The notes under the pieces are model-generated. The model was not told where the DNA came from. It was given only the letters and a program-made list of their open reading frames with translations, and did no database searches. Made by a program: the position numbers and the translations under genes. From Massilia rhizosphaerae (GTDB taxonomy: Bacteria; Pseudomonadota; Gammaproteobacteria; Burkholderiales; Burkholderiaceae_D): a stretch of 64,000 nucleotides of DNA. Below, piece after piece: positions 17,906-28,200 of the stretch. The first letter of the stretch is position 1; the number at the start of each line of letters is the position of its first letter. The stretch covers positions 59,305 to 123,304 of the forward strand of contig NZ_JADKYX010000023.1 of NCBI RefSeq assembly GCF_016093545.1, in the 5' to 3' direction.

Positions 17906-18795
17906 GCGGCCTCCTTGAGCGTTGCGGCCGGCAGCGCGGCGCCGGACGCGTGCGTGGCGGCGGCGGGGCGGGCCAGGATGCCTTGCCAGCGCAGCAGACC
18001 GGCGAATGCCGCGAGCAGCGGGAAGCCCATCGCGAACAGGGCGATCGTGCGCGCTTCGACGGGATAGCCGAGCAGCACCTGGAACACCATCAGGCCCGCA
18101 TACACGGACAGCGGCACGAGCACGTGGCGCATGGTGGGGACGACGGCGTCGCCGCGTTCTGCGGCCGGGCGCACGCGCGCGAGCCGGCGGAACGCGAACA
18201 GGATCGCGAACGACACCGTCATCCAGCCGGCGAAGCCCTGCACGGTCTCGCCGAACCACGCGCCGTCCGTCTTCGTCATGATCCAGGCCTTGAGCACGTA
18301 CACCATGTACGGGTCGACGCCCAGGTCGTAGCACGTGACGACCGTCGCGCCCAGCAGCGCCAGGATGGCGTCGCGGCCCAGCGACGCGGGGCCGTCGACC
18401 GGGTCCTGCCACACGATCAGGTTGGAGATCACGTACCCCACATAGCCCAGGGCGAACCACATCATCGGGATCACGACGGGCACGTCGCCCAGACGCGGTC
18501 CGAGCACGGACGTGTACGTGTAGCTCCCGAAGAACCAGCCGTACGACGACCCCAGTTGTTCGGCCAGCCAGCCGAAGCCCGTGCCGATGGCGACGAGCCG
18601 CAGCGCGGCGCCGCCGCCGAGCAGGTGCGCGGCGCTCGCCCAGCAGCAGCCGAACATCAGCAGCGAGCTGGCGACGAGGAGGTGGGTGGTCTCGCCGCCG
18701 ATGCGCCTGGCGAGGACGAGCAGGAAGATCACGAGCAGCGTAGCGGAAACGACGGGCAGACGACGGTGCAGAGGCGGGAACGCAAGCGGGGTCAT
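17902..18795 (-). CDS. carotenoid biosynthesis-type membrane protein (DUF422)
   Basis: Polytopic membrane protein of 297 residues with about seven to eight hydrophobic helices. It resembles the DUF422/CruF group, whose characterised members hydrate the end of acyclic carotenoids. Recognisable segments include GWLAEQLGSSYGWFFGSYTYT and VVTCYDLGVDPYMV, the kind of conserved Glu/Tyr/Asp positions typical of the group. No phytoene synthase or desaturase gene is nearby, so it need not make carotenoids. GGAG lies six bases before the ATG; the stop overlaps the oxygenase start. Confidence 0.8.
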   Translation of the reverse strand: MTPLAFPPLHRRLPVVSATLLVIFLLVLARRIGGETTHLLVASSLLMFGCCWASAAHLLGGGAALRLVAIGTGFGWLAEQLGSSYGWFFGSYTYTSVLGPRLGDVPVVIPMMWFALGYVGYVISNLIVWQDPVDGPASLGRDAILALLGATVVTCYDLGVDPYMVYVLKAWIMTKTDGAWFGETVQGFAGWMTVSFAILFAFRRLARVRPAAERGDAVVPTMRHVLVPLSVYAGLMVFQVLLGYPVEARTIALFAMGFPLLAAFAGLLRWQGILARPAAATHASGAALPAATLKEAA

Positions 18796-18827
18796 GGCGG
18801 GCTCCAGGGGCACGGCGTTACGATAAA

Positions 18828-18852
18828 GCGGCCGCCCGGATACGGCGGCCGC
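18828..18852 (-). terminator. GC-rich hairpin between receptor and DUF422 genes
   Basis: A perfect 9-base stem (GCGGCCGCC at 18828-18836 with GGCGGCCGC at 18844-18852) and a 7-base loop, followed on the minus strand by TTTAT. It starts 9 bases past the receptor stop. It could act as a partial terminator or an mRNA-stabilising stem that lowers expression of the four downstream genes relative to the receptor. Confidence 0.45.
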
Positions 18853-18860
18853 GGTCGGCA

Positions 18861-21116
18861 TCAGAAACGGTAGTCGAAGCGGACGTCGGCCGTGCGCGGC
18901 GCGGTCGGCACGGCGAGGCCGGAGGAACTGATCGTCATCGGCCGCACCTCGTTCTCGAGGTTGCGCACGCGCGCCAGCACGCGCCAGCGCGCACCATCCG
19001 GCTCCCAGCCCAGGTGCAGGTCGGATTCCGTATGGCCCGGCACGCGGTACTTGAGCCCCGCCTGCGGCACGCCGAGGAGATAGCTGGCGCTGGCGCGGGT
19101 GCCGACGCCGCCCGCGAGCAGGCCGCCGGCGACGCGGACGCTGTGTTCCCAGCCGAGCGCCAGGGTGCGCGCCGGCGTGCGATCGAGCTTGACGCCGGCC
19201 CACGAGTGCACGCCGTCCGGCATGTAGTCGACGTAGTGCGCGTCCAGCAAGGTGAGCGCGTACGTGAAGCGGTCGGCGCTCGTCGCGAGCACCTGGCCGT
19301 CCGCTTCCAGGCCGCGGATCGAGGCCGCGCCCGCGTTCGTCGTCTCGTAGCGCGGCCGGCCGCCCACGACGACTTCGTTGGAAAGCTGCAGGTTGCGGTA
19401 GTCGTAGTGGAACACGGCCACGTTCAGGCTCGCGCGGCGGTCCCAGAAGCGTGTCTTGACGCCGGCCTCGTAGGCGCGCACCGTCTCCGGCCGGTAGGTG
19501 AGGCTGGACGCCGGCAATGCGGTGGCGGCCGGGCAGCCGATGCCGCCCTTGTTGTCGCCCGCCGCGCAGCCGTCGTTGAAGCCGCCCGCCTTGTAGCCGG
19601 TCGCGATCGAGCCGTAGACGAGCGTGGCCGGCGCCAGGTCGTAGTCGAGGCCCAGGCGCCACGTCGTCTTGTCGGTGGAGATGCTGCCGGCGTTCAGCTC
19701 GCGCAGGTCGGTGGCCGCGTCGTAGGTCGCGGCGCGCTGGTAGCCGATAGTGCCGGTGCGCGACTTGTCGTCTTCCGTGTAGCGGGCGCCGGCCGTGGCG
19801 CGCAGGCCGTCGGCCAGGCGATACGTGGCCTGCCCGAACACGGCCTTGCTGCGCGCTTCGACCGGATCGTTGCCGAACACGTAGTAGGGCGGCAGGTGGA
19901 CGGCTTGCAGATCCCGGAAATAATAGGTGTCGCGCGCGCGTTCGCGGAACCAGTACACGCCGCCCTGGGCGCTCAGCGGGCCCGCGCCGTTGGTGGCGAG
20001 GCGCAGCTCGTGCGAGTCCTGGGTGTAGCTGCCGGTGAACGGCTGGCGCACGCCCAGCGCGAACGTGGGCGCGACGCGGTAATAGAAGTTGTACAGGTAG
20101 TCGTGGTCGAAGCTGCGGTGCGCGCCCAGCCAGGACAACGTCGCCGGACCGAGGTCCCAGTTCAGTTCCGCCGTCAGGCTCGATGCCTTCTTGCGCGAAT
20201 AGCCCTGTTCGAACCGGGTGTTCGGCGGATTGAAGCGGTAGGTCAGCCGGCGGTCCGTCGAATCGCCGTTCCACGTGGGGTTGCCGGTCGCGATGCCGTC
20301 GTAGAAGTTCGAATCGGGGACCGTGCTGTCGTTGTTGCTGTTGTCGCGGCTCGCTTCGTAGCGCACGAGCAGGGCCGCCTTGTCGCTCAGCGCCAGCTTC
20401 GCCGACAGGCGGGCGGCGCGGTCGGCGCGGTCCAGGCCCAGCCCGCGCGGCGTGTTGCTGCCGTTCGTGAGATACGAGTCGTGCTCGTTCCACGTGGCCG
20501 CGGCGCGCAGCGCCAGCGCGTCGTTGACGGGCACGTTGATCATGGCGCCGGCCTGGCGTTCGCCCCAATTGCCGAACGCGGTGTGGACGTTGCCTTCGAA
20601 CCGGTTGACGGGCGCCCTGGTGATCACGTTGACGACGCCCGCCGTCGTGTTGCGGCCGTACAGCGTGCCTTGCGGGCCGCGCAGCACTTCGACGCGGTCG
20701 ACGTCGTACAGCGTCGCGTTCTGGCTCTGCGGGCGCGCGACGTAGACGCCGTCGACCATGAAGGCGGCGGACGGGTCGCCCTTTTCGGTGACGTCCGCGT
20801 TCGACACGCCGCGGATCGTGATGCGCAGGCCGTCGTACGAGTTTTCCAGATACGTGTCGGGCAGGCGCGCGGCGAGGTCGCCCGGCTGGTCGGCGCCGGT
20901 CCTGTCGAGATCCGCTGCCGTGAGCACGCTCATCGCCACCGGCGTCCTGGACTCCGGCGCGGCCGTGCGCTGCGCCGTGACGATGACTTCCTGGATGCCG
21001 TCGGCTTGCGCCCCGGCGGTCTGCGCGTATGCCGGCGCGTGTTGCGTGCCCCACGCGATCGTCGCGATCGCCATGGCGAGCAGGTTGGGGGTCGACCGAC
21101 CCTGCTGTTTCTTCAT
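18861..21116 (-). CDS. TonB-dependent receptor
   Basis: Outer-membrane active transporter, 751 residues. The signal peptide ends near APAYAQ; a TonB-box-like IQEVIVTAQR follows at about residue 42. The plug domain includes LRITIRGVSN and VEVLRGPQGTLYGRNTTAGVVNVIT, then a C-terminal beta-barrel ends in DVRFDYRF with terminal Phe. No N-terminal signalling domain for a FecR-type sensor is seen. The ligand is unknown; first position in a unit with a DUF422 protein and a DUF2236 oxygenase suggests a hydrophobic, perhaps terpenoid, substrate. Confidence 0.92.
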   Translation of the reverse strand: MKKQQGRSTPNLLAMAIATIAWGTQHAPAYAQTAGAQADGIQEVIVTAQRTAAPESRTPVAMSVLTAADLDRTGADQPGDLAARLPDTYLENSYDGLRITIRGVSNADVTEKGDPSAAFMVDGVYVARPQSQNATLYDVDRVEVLRGPQGTLYGRNTTAGVVNVITRAPVNRFEGNVHTAFGNWGERQAGAMINVPVNDALALRAAATWNEHDSYLTNGSNTPRGLGLDRADRAARLSAKLALSDKAALLVRYEASRDNSNNDSTVPDSNFYDGIATGNPTWNGDSTDRRLTYRFNPPNTRFEQGYSRKKASSLTAELNWDLGPATLSWLGAHRSFDHDYLYNFYYRVAPTFALGVRQPFTGSYTQDSHELRLATNGAGPLSAQGGVYWFRERARDTYYFRDLQAVHLPPYYVFGNDPVEARSKAVFGQATYRLADGLRATAGARYTEDDKSRTGTIGYQRAATYDAATDLRELNAGSISTDKTTWRLGLDYDLAPATLVYGSIATGYKAGGFNDGCAAGDNKGGIGCPAATALPASSLTYRPETVRAYEAGVKTRFWDRRASLNVAVFHYDYRNLQLSNEVVVGGRPRYETTNAGAASIRGLEADGQVLATSADRFTYALTLLDAHYVDYMPDGVHSWAGVKLDRTPARTLALGWEHSVRVAGGLLAGGVGTRASASYLLGVPQAGLKYRVPGHTESDLHLGWEPDGARWRVLARVRNLENEVRPMTISSSGLAVPTAPRTADVRFDYRF

Positions 21117-21348
21117 GAACTACCCCAGTTTTCTTATAGTCGTTGCTTGGTTCGCCGTGCCGTGGGCACGCACGCGCCTGCGTGAGTTTGCGTGAGAGTT
21201 TATTGCAGGCGGGTGAAACGGAAGAGTCTAACAGGTAGTGCGAACGGGAAATAGTGTTGAGTTACCACAAAATGATGCAGGAATGTTCACATAACGTATC
21301 TTTCGGGCCACGTGCGCTTATCGATTTTGAAATGTTGTACTTTCCGCC

Positions 21349-23310
21349 ATGAGGCGCGCACGACTGACTTTGCGCAAATGGGCGGGATCGTCCCTCCTTA
21401 TGCTGGATGCATTCCAACGACCCGCCGGCGCGGCGATGCCCGGTTCTCTGGCCATGACGTCCGTCCGACCCCGCGTGAGCGTGCTGGTGCCGACCTTCGA
21501 ACAGGAGCACTTCATCGTCCGCGCGCTGGCGAGCCTGCAGGCCCAGACGCTGGACGCGTGGGAGGCCGTGGTCGTGGACGACGGCTCGCGCGACGGCACG
21601 GCGGCCGCCGTCGCGCCGTTCCTGGAAGATGTGCGCATCCGCTACCTCGCGCTGGACGCGAACGGGGGACTCGGACGGGCGCTCAACGTGGCGCTGGACG
21701 CGACGACGGCGCCGCTCGTCGCGTACCTGCCCAGCGACGACGTGATGTACCCGCGCCACCTGGAAAGCCAGGCGGCGGCGCTCGTGGCCGCGCCGCACGC
21801 CGTGCTGGCCCACGCGGGCGTGCGCTGGCACTACAACCGCGAGGCCGCGGGCCGCATCCCCGGCGAGTGCCTGCAGCTCGTGCAGGCGATGCACCGGCGC
21901 ACCGGCCTGCGCTGGACGGAGCGCGCGGAACTGGAGTCCGACGACCTCGACCGCATGTACTGGTCGCGCCTGCTGGCGCTGGGCGCCGGCGTGGGCACGG
22001 GCACCGTCACGTGCGAATGGGTCGACCATCCGCGCCAGCGCCACAAGCTGATGCGGGAACCGGAGGGCGGCATCAATCCGTTCCGCAGCCACTACCGCGT
22101 GCGCGCGCCGCTGCGCTTCCACACGCGCACGGGCAACCCCATCGACGAGGCCGCGCTGTACCGCCGCCTGCGCGAACGGCCGCCCACGCCGCGCGCGGCG
22201 GACGGCCTCACGATCCTGCTCGTGGGCGAACTGGCCTACAACGCGGAGCGAGTGCTGGCGCTGGAAGAGCAGGGGCATGCCCTGTACGGCCTGTGGACGG
22301 ACACGCCGCACTGGTTCAACACGGTCGGCCCGCTGCCGTTCGGCCACGTCACGGACCTGCCCCGCGACGACTGGTGCGCGGCGCTGCGGCGGCTCCGTCC
22401 GGACCTGATCTATGCGCAACTGAACTGGCAGGCCGTGCCGTTCGCGCACGAGGTGCTGCTGGCCAGCGCGGGCATTCCGTTCGTCTGGCATTTCAAGGAG
22501 GGGCCGTTCATCTGCCTGAACAAGGGCATCTGGCCGCAGCTGCTCGACCTGTACCGCATGGCCGACGGCCGCATCTTCAGCAGTCCGGAAGCGCGCGACT
22601 GGTTCGACGCGGCGTCGCCCGGCCTCGCGCGCACGCGCCCGTGCCACGTGCTCGACGGCGACCTGCCCAAGCGCGACTGGTTCGCCGGCACGCCCGCGCC
22701 GCCGTTGTCCGCCGCCGACGGCGCCGTGCACACCGTCGTGCCGGGCCGCCCCATCGGGCTGCATCCGCCCGTCGTCGCGGCGCTCGCCGCGGCCGGCATC
22801 CACCTGCATTTCTACGGCGACTTCACGCAGGGCCAGTGGCGCGAGTGGATCGCGACGACGCAGGCGCTGGCCCCGCGCCACCTGCATTTGCACGGCAATG
22901 TGGCGCAGGACCGCTGGGTCGAGGAATTCTCGCGCTACGACGCCGGCTGGCTGCACTGCTTCACGAGCCGCAACGAGGGCGACGTGCGCCGCGCCGACTG
23001 GGACGACCTGAACCTGCCGGCCCGCATCGCCACCCTGGCGGCGGCGGGTCTGCCGCTGATCCAGCGCGACAACGGCGATGCCGTCGTTGCGGCGCAGTCG
23101 CTGGCGCGCCGGCTCGGCATCGGACTGTTCTACGACGACGTCGACGACCTGGCCGCCCAGTTGCGCGACGGCCAGCGCATGCGCGGCGTGCGCGAACGCA
23201 TGTGGCAAGAGCGCGAGCGATTCTGTTTCGACACCCACGTGCTTGACCTCGTGGCGTTCTTCCGCCACGTCATTGCCGGCGCGGGCAGCGGACCGCGCGT
23301 GGCGGGGTAG
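21349..23310 (+). CDS. two-domain glycosyltransferase (GT2 fused to a GT-B-like domain)
   Basis: 653 residues. The first third is a GT2 (GT-A fold) domain: VSVLVPTFEQEHFIVRALAS, nucleotide-binding VVVDDGSRDGT and a DxD-like LPSDDVMYP. From about residue 290 (GLTILLVGELAYNAERVLAL) a second part resembles GT-B glycosyltransferases, with FYGDFTQGQW, LHGNVAQDRW and TLAAAGLPLIQRDNG. Four in-frame ATGs occur in the first 36 codons (21349, 21400, 21436, 21454) and none has a good ribosome site, so the start is uncertain; homology begins just after 21454. Acceptor and sugar unknown. Confidence 0.82.
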   Translation: MRRARLTLRKWAGSSLLMLDAFQRPAGAAMPGSLAMTSVRPRVSVLVPTFEQEHFIVRALASLQAQTLDAWEAVVVDDGSRDGTAAAVAPFLEDVRIRYLALDANGGLGRALNVALDATTAPLVAYLPSDDVMYPRHLESQAAALVAAPHAVLAHAGVRWHYNREAAGRIPGECLQLVQAMHRRTGLRWTERAELESDDLDRMYWSRLLALGAGVGTGTVTCEWVDHPRQRHKLMREPEGGINPFRSHYRVRAPLRFHTRTGNPIDEAALYRRLRERPPTPRAADGLTILLVGELAYNAERVLALEEQGHALYGLWTDTPHWFNTVGPLPFGHVTDLPRDDWCAALRRLRPDLIYAQLNWQAVPFAHEVLLASAGIPFVWHFKEGPFICLNKGIWPQLLDLYRMADGRIFSSPEARDWFDAASPGLARTRPCHVLDGDLPKRDWFAGTPAPPLSAADGAVHTVVPGRPIGLHPPVVAALAAAGIHLHFYGDFTQGQWREWIATTQALAPRHLHLHGNVAQDRWVEEFSRYDAGWLHCFTSRNEGDVRRADWDDLNLPARIATLAAAGLPLIQRDNGDAVVAAQSLARRLGIGLFYDDVDDLAAQLRDGQRMRGVRERMWQERERFCFDTHVLDLVAFFRHVIAGAGSGPRVAG

Positions 23311-23340
23311 CCGACGATGGCCGCGCGCGCCGTCCGCCGC

Positions 23341-24597
23341 TCAGGGCCGTCCCAGCAGGTCGCTGCGGGGATAGCGCCAATCCGGCACGGGATGCGGACA
23401 AGGCGCGGGTCCGAGCGCGGCATAGTCGATGGTCGAGAAATTGGCATGGCCGGGCGGGCTCCAGCGGGCGTCCGTCGCCGTCGAGGCGCCGATGGAGGGC
23501 GCGCGCGCAAAACGCATCCATGCATTGAAGTGGCAATTGTTCTTTTGCAGGTCGCGCAGGTGGGCGAGGCTGTCGCGTTCCTCGCTTTGCCAGGCCAGTC
23601 CGGCGGCGCCGCCGTCTCCGGCCGGGCCGGCAATCGGGGCGGGGCAGGCGGCGACGCGATTCACTCCCGGCGCGACGCTGAGCAGGCCGCGGCGCAGGTG
23701 GTAGGTGCCATCGACAGCATTCGTCGCCACCGTCACGAACGACCAGCACAGCGGATTGGCGGGATAGGCGGACAAGGCGGTGTCGAGCAGGCGCTCGCCT
23801 GGATCGAGGCGAGCGATGGCTGTCGCCACGGATACGCGGGCCGCGTGCATGGCGACGGCCTGGACGGCGACGAAGGCGAGCGCCGCGGCCAGTCCGGCGG
23901 CGAGGGCGGCCCGTCCCCGTGCGCCGTCGGGCCGGCGCGCCTGCCGTCGTGCGATCCAGTCGAGCAGGCCTGCCAGCGCCAGCAGCCCGGCCAGCGAACC
24001 CCACTGCAGGACGCCGGCGACCGTCACGGCGGCGGGCACGGCCACCAGCAGGGCCAGCAGCAAGACGCGGCGCACGCGTCCCCGCACCATCGCGGCGAGC
24101 GGAATGCCGAACGCGATCCAGAACACGGGTTCGACGATGAAGACGAGGTCGCCGTAATACCAGCGCGTATCGAACGGCCAGAACGGATGCACGCCGTAGA
24201 CGTTCAAGCCGTCCATCGCGATATGCAGCAGCACGCCGACGCACGCGGCGCCGGCGGCGGCCAGGCGCGCCCGGCGGCTGGCGCGCAGCAGGTGGCGCGC
24301 GGACGGCCACAGCAGCCAGACGAGCCCCAGCAGCAGGACGATTTCACCGAGCCCGCCCAGCAAGGTATGCGTGTGGCCGCGGTGGTGCAGCAGATAGCCC
24401 AGCGGTTTCTCCAGCAAGCGCGTGAGCACGAGGTCCAGGTCGGGAACATTGCTGGCGACGCAGGCGATGGTCAGCAGCAGGCGCGTGCGCTTGCGCTGCG
24501 CGCCGGCTTCCGCTTCGGGTGCCACCTCGGGCGGCACGCTGCGATCGATCAGCGCGCCGATGCCGAGGCCGACGACGGAGTGGGTGAGATTATCCAT
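23341..24597 (-). CDS. DUF457 (YdjM-type) membrane-bound metal-dependent hydrolase
   Basis: 418-residue polytopic membrane protein starting MDNLTHSVVGLGIGALIDRS, the family signature. The metal-binding pattern is in HHRGHTHTLLGG (about residues 71-82) and LLHIAMDGLNVYG (about 122-134). A soluble C-terminal part of about 150 residues follows the last helix. Activity on any substrate is unproven for most relatives. It lies 42 bases downstream of the phosphopantetheinyl transferase gene on the same strand and may be the last gene of that unit. Confidence 0.8.
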   Translation of the reverse strand: MDNLTHSVVGLGIGALIDRSVPPEVAPEAEAGAQRKRTRLLLTIACVASNVPDLDLVLTRLLEKPLGYLLHHRGHTHTLLGGLGEIVLLLGLVWLLWPSARHLLRASRRARLAAAGAACVGVLLHIAMDGLNVYGVHPFWPFDTRWYYGDLVFIVEPVFWIAFGIPLAAMVRGRVRRVLLLALLVAVPAAVTVAGVLQWGSLAGLLALAGLLDWIARRQARRPDGARGRAALAAGLAAALAFVAVQAVAMHAARVSVATAIARLDPGERLLDTALSAYPANPLCWSFVTVATNAVDGTYHLRRGLLSVAPGVNRVAACPAPIAGPAGDGGAAGLAWQSEERDSLAHLRDLQKNNCHFNAWMRFARAPSIGASTATDARWSPPGHANFSTIDYAALGPAPCPHPVPDWRYPRSDLLGRP

Positions 24598-24639
24598 CCT
24601 GCAATCTTACCCAAATCGCAAGCGCTGGCGGGGCACACA

Positions 24640-25233
24640 TCAGCCAGGCAGCGCCACGGTGCCGACATAGCCCGCCGGCAGCGCCAGCGGCCAGCTGGCG
24701 AACGCGGCCAGGCGCGCAACCTCGTCGGCTCGCCACTCCGCCAGCGCGAGCCCGCAGCACTTGAACCTCGCTTCGCGCCCGCTCCACGCGCGCGCGAACG
24801 CGGCGGCGCGCGCGGCGTCGGGCAGGTGGGCCAGCGCGGCCGCGCATGCGGGGCCGAGGTAGTCGTAGGCGACGGCGTGCCAATCCGGGATGTCGGCCAC
24901 GCGCATCACGTCGATGCCGACGGCGCCGCCGTCAAGGCGCAGCGCGGCCACGGACAGGTCACCGTCGTGGCTGATCGACAGGGGGATGCGATGGTCGTCG
25001 AGCAGGGCATACGGCGCTTCGCCCGGGGCGCCGCCCAGCCGGATCGATGTCGAAGGGACGCCGGCCGCTTCCGCCAGCGCGTCCAGCAGCGCGGCGCGGA
25101 TCGTGCGGCGGGCCGTCGCCCGGTCGGGCTGGCCGCGCACGCCGACGATGCATACGGACGACGGCGCGGCCCGCTCGCCTGCCGGCGCGACGAACCGGCC
25201 ATCCGCCCACCAGCGGACGGGCAACTGGTCCAT
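24640..25233 (-). CDS. 4'-phosphopantetheinyl transferase (Sfp type)
   Basis: Attaches the phosphopantetheine arm to the serine of carrier domains. The 197-residue protein shows the family motifs in order: PLSISHDGDLSVAAL (about residue 92), GIDVMRVADIP (about 111) with the magnesium-binding Asp, and WSGREARFKCCG in place of the usual WxxKEAxxK. Its ATG shares one base with the stop of the synthetase gene (TGATG), so it is translationally coupled to its most likely substrate, the carrier domain with S572. Confidence 0.87.
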   Translation of the reverse strand: MDQLPVRWWADGRFVAPAGERAAPSSVCIVGVRGQPDRATARRTIRAALLDALAEAAGVPSTSIRLGGAPGEAPYALLDDHRIPLSISHDGDLSVAALRLDGGAVGIDVMRVADIPDWHAVAYDYLGPACAAALAHLPDAARAAAFARAWSGREARFKCCGLALAEWRADEVARLAAFASWPLALPAGYVGTVALPG

Positions 25234-28200
25234 CACACCCGCTGCGGCGCCGCCGGCAAGCCGTTCCAGCCGGTCGCGGCCGGGATGTGCTCGCCCTTCA
25301 TGACGAGGGTCAGCGGGCCGATGCGGGCATTGTCCCCGACCTTCGCGCTGTACAGCACGGCGCTGCGGGGCCCCATGTACACCTTGCTGCCGATCTCGAC
25401 ATGATCGATCTTCATCACCCGGTCCTCGAACAGGTGCGTCTGCGGGCAGGACAGCGCATTGAGTTCGCTGTGGTCGCCGATCGTCACGCAGTCGAATTCC
25501 GTGATGTCCGTCGTGTCCATATAGACGCCGCGGCCGATGCGGCAGCCGAGCAGGTTGAACGCGATCGGGAGCCACGGCGTGCCGCGCAGGTAGCGCATGA
25601 AGTTGGGCACGGCGATGCCTTCGTACATATTCGTCACGCCTTCGGACAGCCAGACGAACGGCGTCCACATCGGCTCCGCCCGCTTCTGGTAGCGGCCCAG
25701 CAGCAGCCACTTGAACGCGAGCACGAACAGGTAGTTGCCGATGCCGTAGGCGAGGCCGACGAGGGCCATGTCCCAGATCACCTCGCTCCAGCGGCCGGCG
25801 CCGGCGATCGGCATCAGGTCCAGCACGACCGTGTAGCCGACGGCGATGACGACGGCGTGCGGTGCGACGATACGAAACGCTTCGACGAGGGCGCGGCCCA
25901 GGCGGCGCTGCGGCGACGGGCGGTAGGTCAGGTGTTCCGGATACCCGCTGGTCTGTTCGCGGGCCGGCAGGTGGAGGGGCGGCGAGCCCAGCCAGGTGTC
26001 GCCGCCCGTCATGCGCTCGTTGGCCGGCGCATGCGTGTGCACGCCCACGAGCACGCCTTCGGGCAGGATCGTGCCGTCCGGGATATAGCTGCCGTTGCCG
26101 ACGAAGCTGCGGTTGGACACCACCGTCGGTTCCATCGTCATCCAGCCGCCGTCGATCTGCTCGTCGCCCAGCATGACGGCGTCGGCGATGAACGTCTCGT
26201 CGCCGAGGGTGAGCATGTCGGGGACGACGCCCAGCGCCGTCGAGATCTCGGCGTCGCGCCCGACCTTCGCGCCCAGCAGGCGATACCAGAACGGCGCGAA
26301 CACGGTCGCGTAGATGCCATGCAGGACGTTCAGGCTCGATTCCTGGATGTGGCTTACCAGCCATTTCTTGCAGTACGTGTTGCTGTGCACGGCCGAACGG
26401 CCCGGCATCATGCGGGGCAGGAAGCCCCAGCGGATGGCGGCCGAGATCAACATCGTCAGCGCGATCAGCACGGCGGACGCCGGCAGGGCCAGCACGAAAT
26501 AGCGCAGCAGCTGGCCCTGGATCGAATTCTGTGCCAGCACGGGCAGGGTGCCCCGTTCGTCGAACCAGTCGATCAGCACGAAGCTGGGGAAGACGGGCAT
26601 GAAGAACAGCGTGGCGACGAGCAGCATGCCGAACATGAAGAACAGGCCCTCGCCCATGAGGCGGACGCGGCTGACGGCCGGCCGCGGCGGCAGCGTGGAC
26701 GGATCGAACGCGCCGGCGTCGCGCGCAGGCGAGCCGCTCCAGATGCGGCCGTCGGGCACGCTTGCCCCGTCCTGCAGCGCGGACTGGCCTTCCAGGTGGC
26801 CGCGCCGGCCCACGCGGGTATTGCCTTCCAGGATCGCATACGACGACACGCAGGCGTCGTCGTCGAGTGCGATCCGGCCGAGGATCAGGCGGCCCCGTTC
26901 GACGCGCGCATTTTCGAAATTGGCGGCATTGCCGATGCTGACGTTGTCGCCGATGTCGAGCAGGTCGGGCGCGCGGATCGTCAGCGAGCCGATCACGACG
27001 TCCCGTCCCACCTTCGCGCCCAGCAGGCGCAGGTACCAGCCGTACAGCGACGAGCCGGCCAGCAGATAGGTCGGGGCGGACTCGACGAGGCGGTCGGCCA
27101 GCCACCAGCGGAAATACGTGCGGCCCCACAACGGGTACACGCCCGGCTCGAGGCGCCCCGCGACGAGCCACTTGCCGCCGATCGCGAACACGAATTCCAG
27201 CAAGGTCGCGAGCAGGAACACGACGATCGACAGCGCGATGGCGCGCGGCACCGAGTCGCCCGGGTCGCCCGTGAAGAAGTGGTAGGTGAAGAACGGCGCC
27301 AGCCACTGCGCCATGCGCAGCGTGATCAGGACGGGGACGGTGGCCAGCTGGGCCACGCCGCACAGCCAGCGGCGGGTGCTGTCGGGCGGCGTCCAGTCGG
27401 GTTCGACGGCGGCCGTGCCGGCGGCCTGGTCGAGGCTGGACGCGATCGCGCCGATCTGCCGCTGCGAATAAATGTCGCGCACGGTCACGTGGGCGAAACG
27501 GGGATCGGTGCGCAGCGCGGTGGCGAGGCGGGCGGCGAAGAACGAGTGGCCGCCGAGGTCGCTGAAGAAATCCAGCTCGCGCCGGATCGGCTGGCCCGGG
27601 AACAGCGTGGCCAGCGCCGCGAACAGCGCTTCCTCGCCCGGCGTCTCGGCCACGTCGGAGTCGGCCGGATCGCTGGGCAGCGGGGCCGACAAGGCCATCG
27701 CCTTCAACGCCTTGCGGTCGATCTTGCCGGACGTCAGGCGCGGCATCACGGACAAGCGCTCGAAGCGGCTCGGCACCATGTACGGCGGCAGCGTGCCGGA
27801 CAGGGCGCGGCGCAACGTGGCCGGCGCCAACTGTTCGTCCGTCGCGCCCGCGGCCGGCACGACGTAGGCGACGAGGCGGTCGATGCCGTCATCCTTGCGC
27901 AACAGCACGGCCGTCGTGCCGACGCCTTCCTGCTGGGCGAGCTGGGCTTCGATCTCGCCCAGTTCCACGCGAAAGCCGCGGATCTTGACCTGGTCGTCCG
28001 TGCGGCCCAGGCACACGACCTGGCCATCCGGCTCGATGCGCGCGAGGTCGCCCGTGCGGTACAGGCGCGGATCGTCAGGGCCGGAACGCCAGGGATTCGC
28101 GAGAAATTTCTCTGCCGTGAGGTCGGGACGGCCGAGGTAGCCGGCCGACAGCCCCGGCCCGATGATGCACAGCTCGCCCGTGTCGCCGCGGGGCAGGATC

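Noticed and set aside
21117..21348. Possible regulatory dyads in the receptor/glycosyltransferase divergent region
   Set aside because: No convincing palindrome or near-consensus promoter could be aligned by eye.
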